Assembly (NCBI GenBank): GCA_019009955.1
Contig: CM032228.1
Location: 100,509,001 to 100,573,000 of the forward strand
DNA: 64,000 bases
Origin: Riptortus pedestris
Lineage: Eukaryota; Arthropoda; Insecta; Hemiptera; Alydidae
Direction: 5' to 3'
The notes under the pieces were generated by a model. The model saw nothing but the letters and a program-made list of their open reading frames with translations, ran no database searches and was not told where the DNA came from. The first letter of the stretch is position 1; every line of letters begins with the position of its first letter. Of the stretch, positions 11,935-24,989 are shown one piece after another. The translations under genes were made by a program, and so were the position numbers.

Positions 11935-12556
11935 TCAGACTCCGAGTAACGAAAATATTTTGAACTTTTAATTTCTCCCTTTCAACACCGCCCCCTTCCC
12001 CCCTGGTTCGAATTCAGCCATAACAGAACATATTACTTAGACAGAAACGGTTTAATATCAAGTAAATAAAAATCTTGTAGCCAAATTATGTCTTTCGAAA
12101 CATATTTACATATATCCCACATATTTAAAGCCCATCTATCAGGTTATTGTTAACATGATATGAATATGAGTGGGGGCTTATTAAAGGCTCAAAACTAAAA
12201 CAATGCATAGATCTCAGTTGATATTCGAGATAGAGAACAAATTGAGATTGGTTATGTCCTATTTTTCAGTCCAATTCATAATAAAGGAGTACCAATACGT
12301 TGGTTTTTCGATGTCCCCCCCTCTATCAGCTCCCCAATTCTTCTTTCCAATTTCAGCCAAGATTGGTAACTTGATATTTTGTTATACAACAAAATTTAAA
12401 TACTGAATTGGGCAATGATAAAACTGAAATGGCGACCGCTAGAGCGTTGACAGACAAATATAAAAGGTATGATCAATGGATATTTGAAGACGTTTTTCAA
12501 AAATTAAGCTGTGAGTACAACCTCAACAGCTGATTACCCTTAAGGGAAGCCTGCTA
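11935..12556 (+). repeat. Family R dispersed repeat, diverged copy
   Basis: Recognisable pieces in the expected order include C-rich tracts (11988-12003, 12316-12322), tggcgaccgctagagcgttg near 12430, gatcaatggatatttgaaga near 12471, and acccttaagggaagcctgct at the end. The first C-rich/NNNcagccat block occurs twice, so the copy contains an internal duplication or two nested copies. Confidence 0.65.
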
Positions 12557-12782
12557 AAATCCACCAATGGACAATGAAATAGGCGCCTTTCTCTATTTTG
12601 ATTTATTTAGCAACCAGTTTTGGTGACTCAATGGGTCACTTTACAAAGGTGTGTCAGAGATGGACTAACTGCCGGCCTGACCTTCTACTACCATTGTAAT
12701 CTAGGGCATTCTCGCTTTCTGGACATCGGGGTGATTTTCATCAAATTATCAGTTCTAAAAATATTTTTTAGATCTATTTATT

Positions 12783-13165
12783 TATTTATTTAGGTGTGTC
12801 GCAATTTTAGCGATTCACACTTCTTATATTATAAAGCTTATAATAGGTGGTATAGCCACCTTATAGCAAAAGAAAAATATGTTAAAATATCTACAGTCGT
12901 TGGTCGCAAGGCACCGTTACATTTTCTCCAGTGTATATTAATGATAGCAGATTCTAATTCTTCAAGTTAAGGTTCGATAAATATTTTAAATGTAGATGAA
13001 AAGATGTGTCTGTTGGAGGTGCTTCATGATTGTCGCGATGTATGTATGGGCTGTTGTCGTATAGTAGTTCTGATAGGTTGGTGGGTAAGTTCTTGTCGGT
13101 TATTTGTCTGCAATCTGTAAGTGTTTGATAGTTAGTTGTGTATTGCACAGTGCACATAAAGGTGG
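12783..13165 (-). pseudogene. 3' end of a non-LTR retrotransposon (C-terminal zinc-knuckle region and 3' UTR)
   Basis: The minus strand encodes MCTVQYTTNYQTLTDCRQ and then NLPTNLSELLYDNSPYIHRD before a stop at 12954. After allowing one frameshift, this aligns with the CxxC..LTIKHxLxxC terminal motif of jockey-like ORF2 proteins, as seen in the sister copy at 22816 (CTLCNTQLTIKHLLTDCR). The 3' UTR ends in a hairpin (gtgtgaatcgc / gcgacacac) followed by an (AAATA)n tail at 12777-12793. It is 5' truncated and frameshifted, and clearly dead. Confidence 0.7.
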
Positions 13166-13299
13166 TTTTTTAGATCTAAGTTTTATTTTTGTGCTGGAAG
13201 AACAGCATTTTACACGTTATCTCTGTATTTCTTTGAATCGACTTAGGCATAAATGTAACTATTTAGTTTGTACATTGAACCAAAGGAGTGACCGATGAG

Positions 13300-15300
13300 C
13301 AATGTGAACGGGTAGAAAGTGTTCCCTTTACTAAGACTTTTCTAATCCTCATATCATACTTTCTAATACTCCTTCGATATTAGTATTATCTATTGAAGCA
13401 TTCAAACTGCTATTAACAACAATATGAGGGAAAGTTAGCAGTTCTTTGCTAGTCATCAGACATCTCCCTATGGTTTGAATATTTTATCTTAGTGACTCAC
13501 TTAATAAAACATAAATAATATTTGTTTCAACACATTTCAAAGGTCAACAAGTGGCTCACATTTAAAGCCGCCTTCTTTAATATTATTTAAAAATATTTTT
13601 TCCCCCCTGTTATTTATATTCATCTTTTCAAAAATAACACGTCCCAAATTTAGATATGCTATCGAATATATTCTCTTATATAGTAAATTCTTTATAACTA
13701 ATTGTAATCTTGTGTTGACGATTTTTATGAAAAGCTTAAACTGATGATAGTATGAAACAGTTTACAATTGATAGTGTCTTAAGTTGTAAGAATGTTGGGC
13801 CATAAAAATGATAGTAATACGTATGAACGTGTTTATAACCAAAAGGACGGTACACATAATGTTTTTAATAAAATCAATAAGAGGAATGTATTACTGAATA
13901 TTTTTGTTTTAAATGTCCTGCAGTAGGATTAAAATTATTTGTAAGTATAAAATAGCGCTTGTTGACAATATTCATTTCATTATTACTTATATAAAAATGG
14001 TTTACTTTATATTGCGACATTGCCATGGGAGACCAGTATAAAATCAACTGATTTGGTGGCTAGAAGTTTAAATGCATATTTAAATAACTCAATTCTAATC
14101 AGTTCTTCTCAATTCTGTGCAATCATTATCACAAAATATTAATAAACTAAATTTGGCGTCCGAAATTCGGAAGTGAAAAGCTTGAAATTCATAGTCCTAA
14201 AAAGTCCGTTTTAGGACGTCTAAACACAATTTTTCTTTCCGTTTTTTTGTTGTAAAACTGACATTAGTCAACAATACTTTGATGTTGCAGTAAACCCCCA
14301 AAATTCGAATTCTCGCGAAGCCTATGTTGCACCTTGGGAAAGTTGACTCTCAAGTAGAAAAAGTATTGATTTACTAAGCCGTTCTTAAACGTTGAAAAAC
14401 GGGTAGGCAGACAGAAAACAGGCTACAATTTCAATTTTTATGATATTATTAATAGAATCATCTGAAACGAGAGAACAATTTATCCCCAACGAATTTAAAT
14501 GGAGTTTCAGACAAACTTTAGAGTATTATTTACTTAGACGATGGACATGGTGGAAAACAGCTTCGAAGGATCCTGCACAAAGTAATTAAACATACTGTAG
14601 ATTTTGATACCACAAATTTTGATAAGGGTCAAAAATCTACGAAAGTAAAGAAAGTAGTAAAAAAGAACACTGAAATAAAACATTTAAATCATTTTTTTTT
14701 CAACATACCATTTAATGTATATTTTATTTTGTATAATCTTCCATAGAAATTTTCAATTCACAGGGGTGTTAGCATTGTATTAAACATTAAATTAGTTAAT
14801 TTTTTTTATGTTAGGACTGACTGACTATATGTACTTTATCTCGTAATCAATTTTTCCATCAATGATCCAGTTTTGATGCTCCGGGAGAGAGGGTTCTACT
14901 TGATGAGAGTTTAGTATTAAGACTGTTACAAAAAGTGGGGTTAAAGATTACAGTGCCTTAGCTAATTCATCTTTAGGGATTAAACTATTACTATTAGTCA
15001 CAAGTAATGACTTAGAGGCTGGTACCAATATAATTCTTATTTTTCTGCTCCTAGGTGCCAAAAACAAGTATTTAAATAATTCATGACACTTTTTTTAAAT
15101 ACTTTAGTGAAATCCATGCTAGTTTCATTTCGGATATTTTATTTTATTTACTCTGTTCATACATATTTATTCGTATGTTTCTTTAAAAAATTAGTAATGA
15201 ACGTAGCTGGTGAATAATTAATAAGAATTAAAAGGTTGAAGATGATACTCTTTGCTCGTTGTAATGTTCTCATTAATGGCAGATGACAGAACACACACAC
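13300..15300. other. Unassigned AT-rich sequence
   Basis: Nothing with coding, RNA or repeat character could be recognised in this stretch. Confidence 0.5.
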
Positions 15301-15302
15301 AC

Positions 15303-15308
15303 GTGTAT

Positions 15309-15362
<54 letters not shown>

Positions 15363-15384
15363 CACACACACGCACACACATACG
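15303..15384. repeat. (TA)n microsatellite with CA flanks
   Basis: A TA run of roughly 45 nt is bounded by CA-rich sequence. The Tyr/Ile open frames on both strands here are translations of this tract. Confidence 0.95.
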
Positions 15385-15469
15385 CATCAATTAGTGCATA
15401 TAATTTGAAATTGAAATTTTTTGTAAGTCATGGGGGAGGTACTGATGCCAGTATACGTCATATGGTCAT

Positions 15470-16060
15470 GAATGCTACAAGTAGAACGGATAAGTCTGCC
15501 TGTCTTTATCATCAAGTATGAGTGAGGCCGATTCTTAGCCTCGAGAGAGCTGTTTCTTCTCTCCTAGAGTTCCCGAAACTTTGTGTTTAGACGGAAATAG
15601 TGTACTTAATAATTGGTAGTTTGTTGTCAGTACTTGTGTTAGTCCAATTGGCTTGCCACACATCTAAGATGAGGTGTTTTGTTTGTCTTGAAATGTCTTC
15701 ATGTAGTACGTTAATTGTTCATATTCAAGTGTTTCAGCTGTTTTTTGCCTCTAAGTCCTGGCAACCAATAAAATGCAGTATGATTATCTAAACTGAAAAG
15801 TTCTTGTTTTATTTTTCGGGCTATTGGGTGATTTGTATAAATCATCTACAGTGTTTGAAGGGAACCTAAAGTTTCTGTGCTACTCATAATTTACTTGTTT
15901 CGTGATTTCGGCATACCTGTGGTCCAATAGGATACTTGGAGTTCGGACTCTAGAATGCTGTAACTAGAGGACGTGTTTACCTTTCCCTCAGGTACTGCAG
16001 CAGCTCAGTCGACTCTCTTCTCGTTTTTAGGCCCATTAGTATACCACACTGAGTTTTCAT
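15470..16060 (-). pseudogene. Decayed non-LTR retrotransposon ORF2, RNase H-distal region
   Basis: Minus-strand translation gives, in order, HETSKL-like residues, LILDVWQANWTNTSTDNKL (about 15600-15680) and RREETALSRLRIGLTHT (about 15510-15570). This order matches the region after RNase H in insect elements, where a ..SYIxxxWQxxW..xxNKL segment precedes RREExxLxRLRIGHTxLTH and the zinc-knuckle. Frameshifts and stops separate the pieces. The 89-codon and 63-codon plus-strand frames over this interval are shadows. The assignment rests on recalled family motifs. Confidence 0.6.
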
Positions 16061-16212
16061 CTGTAGAAATTCTTGAAATGTGTTTGGTATTGATCGGTGG
16101 TCTGATAATTTAAATAATAGTTTAATATGTTTTTTTGAGGTTTTCTGATATGGTCCACGTCATGGTATTTTAGATCTTCCTTAGTAATTCTGCTAGATTC
16201 CTCAGGGTATTT

Positions 16213-16250
16213 AAAGCAATAATGACGGCCAGCCGTCATGTTATTGCTTT
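16213..16250. repeat. Short hairpin, 17-19-bp arms
   Basis: The strings aaagcaataatgacggc and gccgtcatgttattgcttt pair across a 2-nt centre, with one 2-nt indel. It is too tight for a canonical pre-miRNA and is probably a fold-back remnant. Confidence 0.5.
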
Positions 16251-16549
16251 ATAAATGATGTATAATAAGTAAATTTTTAAACCAATATTAGAGTAAAAGT
16301 ACAATTCATTATTGGTGGTTACACACTATAAAATAATAAAACATTTTAAGATGTTTCATTTGTCCTTGAGTCAAATATGTTTATTTTCGTGTAAATGTTA
16401 GAACTAATGAATTTGTTTGCTGTGAAAGTTTCAGGTTTGTATTTTAGAAATTCTTAAAAGTATACACTTCAGGGTTCTCTAAGTATACTACCTACGTTAG
16501 AAAAGTAATAGATTCAAGTTCACTCTTTATTCTCTGTACAGTGTAGGAT

Positions 16550-17180
16550 TTCTTCACGGGCAAGTTAAAATATTAGCCAGTGATTGACGGTAAATTATAA
16601 AAGCGCACCTGGTAACTGAATGTAGAAACCTCTGGAGTGGAGGTTTAGAAAGTAGAACTAGTCGGTTTGAGGCGTGGAAAGGAAAGCGCATTGAATAGAC
16701 TGTTGGAAGATTACAAAAGAGATGTAGAGCGAGTGGTGGCATCGGATTGAAGCTTTGATTGTGAGCCTGAAGTGAAGGATCTGCCGCGGCTGGTTATAGA
16801 GAGTGAGTCGGTCTGACTCCTTTGACATAGCACTGACATCGCTGACTGGCAATGGGCGATACAGCAAACCCCCAACATAATAACAGTCTCGCCTCACACA
16901 CTGACAACAATAACAATTGTTTCAGGGGAGAGTCAGGGTGAGTTGGCGACTTCTCGGACAAATTACAGGCCCCGAGCTACCGCTTTGTACCGCCACCACT
17001 TCAAGCCTAGCACGCCTCTCCTCTACTCCTCCAACACGTGCCTACTCCAGTACTCTGCCTTTTATCCTTAACCACCACTTCTCTCGTAACATCCTTTCAT
17101 CATTAAATACATATTGGTACATCCCACCTGTTGTACGTGTATTCTTCTTATACTTAACTCCTGATCACGTGGTTTAAATG
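16550..17180. other. GC-richer block of unknown nature
   Basis: This block is visibly less AT-rich than its surroundings, with short open frames on both strands (for example 86 codons at 16917-17177, plus). The composition and the tgttgtacgtgtattcttct near 17130 could suit an old LTR or a host exon or regulatory block. I see neither LTR borders nor splice structure that would settle it. Confidence 0.3.
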
Positions 17181-17526
17181 ATTTTATAAGGTCCCTAAAA
17201 CTCTTTTTGTGGACGACTAAGACCTCCACTTGCCTTGCGTTTCAGGCTTCCTTCATTGATTCAGAAATGAGCATCTCTTGTTTTTGGTTCAGACGAAATG
17301 CTCTTCAGATGTAGGTATAACATTACTAATCTTCATATGCGGATTACTCCAGTCTTGGCATTACTTTCAAGACTGTGGCTATTTTTGATGAGTAGCTGAT
17401 TGGCTAAGTGATTTTATATTCCTGGAGAGGATCCATAGAGAAACAAAACACATTAGGTTTATGAATAATGGGAAGAATACAGACGAGAAGAAGACAACCT
17501 CCACATGCTTAAACAGTCACAATTTT

Positions 17527-18106
17527 AGCAGACTTCCCTTAAGGGAAATCAGCTATTCAGGTCGTACTCATGACGCGATTTTCGAAACATTTCTTCAAAT
17601 GTGCATCGATCCTATCCAGGAGATAACGAAAATGAGGTCCGTTCAAAACTATACTTATATATATATATATTTGTCTCTTAACACTCTAGTGGTCGCAATT
17701 TTTGTTTAATCGTCACCAAACTCGGTATTTAATCGTTTTATGTAAAAAGGAAGATAAAGTTCGTTAATGGCTGAAATCGGACCAGTGGGAGGGGAGGTTT
17801 AGAGGAGGGATTTTCGAAAATTCGAAATATCTCCGTTACTATATGTCGGATCGAAAAATTGTATAGAACCAATTTTATTGCAAATTAAATTTACTATAAA
17901 TATTGTTATATACATTTATTCTCTATCTTGAATATTAACCGAGATATTTGCATTTTTATTAAGTGTAACGGACGAGCTATGGTTCCCGCCGAAAGCTAGT
18001 TCGGCCGTTTACGTAACTGATCGGCACTCGTATGGAGATTTCTCTATTGTATAACTTTACTTGGGAAATCTGCTTAGTTTAAGCAGCCCCTGCGTCTCGG
18101 ACTTTT
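17527..18106 (-). repeat. Family R dispersed repeat, copy 3 (full length, 580 bp)
   Basis: This is one of the clearest complete copies. It starts agcagacttcccttaaggga at 17527 and ends gggaaatctgcttagtttaa, gcagcccctgcgtctcgg, acttt at 18106. Between them are catcgatcctatccaggaga (17603), a short (TA)n, ctctagtggtcgcaattttt (17690), the G-rich tract (17786-17812), gatcgaaaaattgtatagaa and tattaaccgagatatttgca. The sub-terminal AGCAGA.TTCCC motif is inverted at the two ends. A small hairpin (ctgctta / taagcag) follows it at end B. Confidence 0.85.
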
Positions 18107-18109
18107 AAT

Positions 18110-20136
18110 AATATTATTCTCGAGCCACTTACTATGGCTTTATGTATGGCATTGTAAGATTTATGTTCCTCAATATGATTCAAAAATCATTCAAATAGTC
18201 AACCTGTACTTTCTTTACTGCCTTTATTTTGGTATAGATAATTTTCTTGGACTAAAAATTCAGTGGTAAGGGGGGAGGGAGGTCAGGGTGGCTTATATTT
18301 CCCTTTGAAACCGAAGAGGTAGAATTTTATTTTTACGAGGCTCTGTTCAATGGCATAATTCCAGAAAACCCCAGAATTGTCCGACCCAATAATTATGTCC
18401 TTGAATTTTACTGTTAAAATCTCAGTAATTAAAAAATAAAATTGGCAAGTCAACTAATCTTTATTAGATTATAGCGAAAAATGAAATGTGTTACTGCGAA
18501 GATGATTAACTTCCAGAAGAGAATATTTGATCTTATAAATCAGTCAATTCTTTGTTAAAAAGACCTGGAGTTTTTGTCGCCGGCAACTAAAAGATTTCAA
18601 AGCTTTTCACTTGAACTGAGCCCAGTCTACCCTGATTGTGGCTCTTCACAATGTTTTAACCAAGCATTTCGAGTTGCACTTGAATCAGTATTTGTAGTGC
18701 GACGTAACTGTAAAATAAATGCTTCTTGGATACTGAGATTGTAGGTATTTTTTCATTATTATATTCTTTCGTATTAAGTACAATAGAAGTTATTTTTCCC
18801 CAGTCTTAGTCTATTTCCTGCCAGCTCATTCTCCAGTTGTCGAGCAAGGTTCCACCTGCTGCTCCGGTGACCCCCCTTTATTTGTGTAATTATCGTCCAC
18901 ACTTCTTTCTATAAAGGATTCTTCAATGTAACAATTCATTTGAGTCAGGAACTATTACGCTCAAACATTATCACGGTCCTTGTTTCTCAGAAGTTACCGT
19001 AAGCGCCAGGTGGTTAATAATGGACATACTAAATTATGGCTTTCTATACAAAAAATCACCGCTTCTTCAGATGAATCATTTTGTTTCTATTCAATTCACA
19101 AATGATTTTTGTTAATCATAGAAGATTAGCACTTCTGCTCCTGCAATTTTTACTTAAAGCAAATATTTCACGTGTCCAGTTTAAATTTTGAGACGAATTT
19201 ATCAGGTTTGTTACAGTCGTAGGATTATTTTGGTAGTAGAAAATAGAATGTGCTATCACGCCATCTGCGTAGTACTGCTGTAGATGAAAAATCAGCTTTG
19301 TTTACGCAGCATCTGCGAGACAAAGTTGTGGTGTTTCTCTGGACAATTCCATTGTTTCTTTTTCCTGACTTGAACTTAAAGACACGTATTATAAACGTTT
19401 TGCGTCTAGTGATATTTATAAAGCTTATATACTAATTTAAATCACTACTTATTCATTTGAAAATGTTTTATATTTTTTTTCATTGAACGCAGTTATAGAT
19501 ACAAATATAAGTGTAGCATAAGTTTCAATTTTCTTTTCAGGAAATCTTACCTGCAATTGCAGTAGTGTAAATTCTGGGATGCTTGTTATTGAATCACCGA
19601 TTGTTAGGATTGTTGGTGTCTCGTCAGTTAGATAACTGTAGAAAAATATCTTTTCTGAGTGACGTTAATTCCTCCATACGCCTTCAATTGAGCATGCCAA
19701 AAACGTTTAGATCTTTCTGTGGTTAAATGGATGCTATAAGTTGTTATCTTTTTCTAGCATATCTGACATTTTCGTTGAAATCTTTATTGTTATACTTTGT
19801 TATCGAGGAATAAGAGGAGAGAGGTATGGATGTAGGAGAGTAGTCGATGCGTGAAGAATGGCCAAATCCCTAGCTGCTTGGAGTTGAGACTAGATCTCTC
19901 CTAACTAAACACAGCCCACACACAGTTAGCGGCGATAGAGTATCTTCTGCACAATAGCAATAGATGATTCCAGTGCAACGTGTTGAGAGGAATCAAAGGG
20001 AAACGTGCGGCTCAACTATAGAAATTATGAAAAGCCTGTAGACCACACGCACTCCACATTTTGGTTTGATTGTAGCATGCCCAGCTGTCAGAGTTCTTCT
20101 TAAAAAATCTCATGTAACATATTTAATCGTTTTGTA

Positions 20137-20178
<42 letters not shown>

Positions 20179-22810
20179 CAAAATAAACACTTCAGAATAA
20201 AATTTATGGGTCTTTTTTACTTTATCCACACCAGTTACTTTTTGAAGTAACAGTGATCATATGAAAGTTAAAAAGACTCTAGTTGATAGGTTGAAGTAAT
20301 TCATTCAAACTGTTGCTAAGCTATATAAATTTTATGCATGAAAGATGTTACCTGCCTATTACATGATTGGTTTTTAAAAACGTGTAAGTTTTTTTTTTGT
20401 AATAATGAATCTCATACAACTTAGTCACATTCTTAAATCAGAAGAAATAGCATGGGGAGAAAAGGGCTTTGCAGAGGTATGGATTTTTGTATAAATCAAG
20501 GAAATGTAGAAAAGGACACTTCATGAGGATTATATTTCATAAAAAATGAGGTCCAGTATTTAGATGCAGTCTAAGAAGTTGCAGACAAGAAATCGGCTGT
20601 TACAAGTTACATGGTTCAGCAATTGTAAACTTACATTAAGGAAATGTATTTTGTTGATTTATGACTGAGCAACGACGAAATTTTCATTTAAAACTTGTTC
20701 AATACATTATTTCAAACATATGTTCATTACTTTTATCAATTTAACGATAACGTAAATCACTGTTTTAGAAATAAGTAACTGGTGTGGGTAAAGTAAAAAA
20801 GACCCAAATTTATAACAACAAATGTATGAAATTTGTACATAATTTGATATTTATTGAAATCATTATATTTAATGTTTGCGAAGGAAACTCCTAAAAAACA
20901 GTCTACTGTTTCTTTAAGAAAAAGTTGACCCACTAATAGCATCTCCCATAAAATAGCAATGTACGTATTAACACATATTACATACAAATTTTAGCGAACC
21001 TAATATTTGCCAGATAGTAAGATGGATTGACGGATGTTTAGATACACTTTTTTAAAATCGCTTCACGAATGGAACCTCAGTAGGAGATTACACTTGATGT
21101 TAATCTGCTAACCTGAAAATCAATGTTATAAACTCAAATCCCTATAGAGTACAACCAAACATTTGTTTAGTTCCGACATTGCAGTAAAAAGTTCTCCCCT
21201 TGAAATTTGGTTCAAATAAATTCCCCAGAGATGCCTCCCTTCTCTGTTAGGGACACCATTAGCCCTTCGATGTATCCCCGGTTCCCATCCTCGGAAGCCC
21301 TTTATGATCCAATGTTTTCACTCCTAGGGTTCGGTTATTCAAACCTTTTCTCATACCCTTCTACCACATGGTGAAGGAAATAAATTCCATTAGGTTAGCT
21401 AGCCCCCTCCAAAACATAAATAGTAATCAATTGGCTGTCACGGTCTATAGCAGTCTCGCTCTATATGTGGCAAGGCTTGCAGGAGTGTCACTCGCCATTC
21501 AGGGTTATTTATTTAGGCTTGAAGGGGCGAGTGTTGATATATTCATGCCTTGACAAGGGTTGAGGTTGAGCCACGGTTCAGTAAATCCATATTGCAAATA
21601 ACCAATACAAATTGTAATGATAAATATTCGTAAACAGTTCTTCCTTTTTAAAAAAAGAACTCATCATAATGTTCCTAAAAGTAGGAATAAATTACTGGAT
21701 GGATGTTCATAACCAACGATTTATTTCATTTTAAAACAACTTGGAATTCTTTCTTCTTTATTAATGAAGAAAACCTTATTTTCTTCGAACATCCAAAACA
21801 TTCAAAACAAATACAAAAATATTTATACTACAGGAATTCCAGCTTAATATAAACTCGTAAGAGGCGAAATGTGGCTCTTTGTATATTACAATCATATTCT
21901 GGTTTGGTCTTAATGATATTGGTAAATCTAGTGCTAATATTTTTCTTTTTTCTAAAACAGCTGACACAAATCATGACGTAAATAAAAAATAAGTCTTCAG
22001 CTCTGTAACAGTATCTCTCCATTTCATCTTGAACTTAATTGACAAATAGGAATTTCTAAAACATTTTCTATAGATATCCTAGTAGTAAACCTTCCAAACA
22101 ATGGGATTTTTTACCATCATGGAATTTTTTAATTTAGGTTGTTACATTTTTATTGTCTCATATGCAGCTTAATATTCAAGTTTTCTTTACTATGGGTAAT
22201 TACTTTGGGAGGAATGGAGATTTCAATTTCAAAATGACATCATAATTTTGTGTTTGATTCCTGCAGGTGAGGAGGCCAGCTTAGCAGGGATAGTAGGGAC
22301 ATTCCCACTGTGTGTACTTAACAATATATGTACTACAATCTTAAACATATTTATATGAAATGCTGAGCTCGAAACAATTGTCAAAAATGCACTAAAAGAC
22401 TATCAGGTTGGCCTATCAGAAAAGTGAGCGTTCAAACATTGTTTGAAAAATATTTCTAAGATTTGGATTACAAAGTATGAGACGAATTACGTCATTTTAA
22501 TTCAATGAAAATAATAATAGGACGAGGTTCTTTGAAATTTTATATTTATAATTATTTTTTGACTTTAGAATTTCTGAATTTTATTTTATCTTGTTTTGAG
22601 ATAATGTACATTTGAAAAATAAGCTAATATTTTGCTCCACAAACTGTGTTGTTTGGTAAAAATGTATAGTAAGAAAATATATAATTTTCATTATCCATTT
22701 ACACGTTTAATACATAATAAGTGCTTCTGTTATTATATCAGTTGCGAAGACAATGGGTAGAGTAATAACACCGATGACTTCCTTCATTGATGTAATACTG
22801 GACAAATATT
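18110..22810. other. Unassigned AT-rich sequence
   Basis: No gene is recognised. A (TA)n tract lies at about 20141-20176. GC-balanced patches occur at about 18800-18900 and 19810-19990. The patch at 18800-18900 can be read on the minus strand as HRSSRWNLARQLENELAGNR, which looks protein-like but has no identified splice sites or homologue. Confidence 0.4.
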
Positions 22811-22815
22811 GAAAA

Positions 22816-23790
22816 TTTATTTATTTATTCAGGTGTGTCGCGATTCAAACTTTTTCTTTTTATAAAAGTAAAATAGTTTAGGTATAGCCACCTTTTTATA
22901 AAAAATGTGTTAAAATATCTACAGTCGTAGGTAAAAGCATGGTTACTTTTTCTCCAGTGGATATTATTAGCAGCAGAAATCCAATTCTTTAAATCTAAAG
23001 TTTAATCTTTTAGTGTTAAATTTGATTTTAAAGTTGTGTCTTTTAGAGGTGTTTCATGATTGTCGCAATGTATAGGCTGTTGTCGTGTAGTAGTTATGAT
23101 AGATTGGTAGGTATGGTCTTGTCAGTTATAAGTCTGCAGTCTGTAAGTAAGTGTTTGATAGTTAGTTGTGTATTGCACAGTGTACATAATGGTGGTTCAG
23201 TCCTAGTAATGTGTTGGTGTGTTATCCTTGAATGGTCATACCTCAAACTAGCAAGAACTAGTTGACGTAGTTCTAGTTGACGAATAGTGTCTTTTATTTC
23301 TCCTAATTTTGTGTGTGTCTGACGCTATTCCAATTCCCATTTTAAGCTGACCTCTTTTTTAATAAGTTTAATGGCATCGTGTCGTGTAATGTGATTAGTA
23401 TGTAATATGTTGAGTTGTTAATTTTGCATGTTTGTCAGCCAAAATATTTTCCGTGATGTCTGAATGTTCTGGTATCCAATGGTTAGTTATTACTTTATTC
23501 ACTTGTGTTTGTAAGTTAGTAGTTCTGAAGCCGTCCCGCGAGTGGGTGAGTTGAGTAAAGATTGACTGTATAGAACTGTAGAGAGTCAGTAAAAACATTA
23601 ATGTTGTCTTGTTGCACTTTAGTAAGGTGTTGTAGTCCAAGAAGCAAGCCTTATATTTCTACAGTCAAGTTACTTGATATGTCCGGTAGTCTACACGATA
23701 ATACTTCGTTTCCCACTATAGCGGCTGAGCCACATTTTCTGCATATTTCGAGCCATCTATATATATGAGGGGTCCTGTCCTGTTTTCTGT
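22816..23790 (-). pseudogene. Non-LTR retrotransposon 3' portion: RNase H domain, zinc-knuckle and 3' UTR
   Basis: Minus-strand reading gives the RNase H start IYIDGSKYAE (about 23750-23780), a degraded glutamate motif VEIKACFLDYNTLL, and then HWIPEHSDITENILADKHAK (about 23430-23490), which matches the W.P.H....N..AD end of RNase H. Further on are RQLVLASLRYDHSRITHQH and PPLCTLCNTQLTIKHLLTDC (about 23150-23210), the classic C-terminal CxxC..LTIKHxLxxC motif. The 3' UTR ends in a hairpin and an (AAATA)n tail at 22816-22830. Stops and frameshifts interrupt the reading frame. It is the same family as the copy at 12783 and is longer. RT and endonuclease are missing (5' truncation). Confidence 0.75.
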
Positions 23791-24189
23791 TTCGGTACTC
23801 CTGTTTATAGTTTAAGGAAAAGCGAGGGTTTCATTTCTGAAGTGAGGTTAGTTCTTGGCATATGTATTAGGCAAGGTGCTGTTTTGTGTTGTACTGATTA
23901 AATGTCATCAGGTAACGTGATACTGTAAGTAAGTAGCTTTCGAAAAGAAAATATTGAGAAGAAAAGCTTTCAAAGTGTAAGAGATAGAGATAGCCAACTG
24001 AACATGGGCTAATGTAGCTTGAAGGTGAGTAAAGTATATAATGTTGTATGGGAGGGGAGTGGTGCCATAAAGTGACGTGAGGGAAAAGGTGTTGATATAT
24101 AAGGGTGTAGTGCAGTGGGCTATGGGAAATATCCCGGTCCTTTGCACTACCCAATATCGGTTATTGAAACGTTATTTAGGGAGGCTGAG

Positions 24190-24480
24190 GGCAACCATTG
24201 TACCGCTGATTGAGACCTTACCACTAGCCTGATTTATTGTTTCCTCTTTTCACCGGCTCCCTCCTCGGCCAGAATTATACGCCCGGTTGTAGGGCATCTG
24301 CTGCCTTATTTACATAGCGGCTAGCTGCCGGCGAATTAAATATTTTAATAACTTCAAGAGCAACGAGGGTGCCGGCCTCAGAGCCGTTTGCTTCCAAATG
24401 GGCTAATCCCAGTTTCTGCCTTTACATTCGACGCGGGTACAAATTATCCCATCTCCCTAATGGGTTAATATACCGCTCAT
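24190..24480. other. GC-balanced block, possible conserved non-coding or exonic sequence
   Basis: About 290 bp with a sharply different composition from its flanks, no simple repeats, and no match to any repeat family in this window. It contains gccggcctcagagccgtttg and a small palindrome attaaatattttaat. No convincing long frame is present. It could be a regulatory element, an exon of a gene whose other exons lie outside, or an unrecognised old transposon. Confidence 0.3.
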
Positions 24481-24719
24481 CCTTATATAGAAAGAGTAAG
24501 CATACATGCAATCTAACGGGCACAAATAATAAAGTTGGTGAACGTTAAAATCCGTCGAATTTAGCTACCTAGACAATCATAACTAATTTATTGTTAATTA
24601 TTGGTGGATTACAACCATCGCAAGTTCGAAAGATTGCCATCGCTTAACTGAATTGTCGAATTAAAAGTTCCCAAAAAAATTTACTTTTTTCACCCAAGTG
24701 AGGATACCTCGAATACTTC

Positions 24720-24983
24720 AAAAGTCCGTCGCGCAGGGGTTGTTTTTCGAAATTCACCCCTCTAAACCCCCCCCCTCTCTTTTTCAGGTCCGATACCAGC
24801 CAATAACAAGTAGGATCTTTAGTGGTAACTGAAACGGTTAAATATCGAGTATGGTATAGATCAAACAAAAATTGCGACCGCTCGAGCGTTAGCAGACAAA
24901 TATATATATGGTAGGATTAAGGAAATCTTTCAAAAATCGCGTCATAAGTACAATAGCTGATTTCCTTTAAGGAAAATCTGCTA
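24720..24983 (+). repeat. Family R dispersed repeat, short copy 4 (internally deleted)
   Basis: End B (aaaagtccgtcgcgcagggg) is joined almost directly to the C-rich tract (24767-24780). It then continues through ttgcgaccgctcgagcgtta, a short (TA)n and ctgatttcctttaaggaaaa to tctgcta. About half of the 580-bp form is missing. Confidence 0.8.
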
Positions 24984-24989
24984 AAAGAA

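Noticed and set aside
15157..15521. Open frames on both strands with long Tyr/Ile runs
   Set aside because: They are translations of the (TA)n tract. The same holds for the frames at 35020-35370, 38122-38412, 39418-39744, 48827-49058 and 52331-52636.
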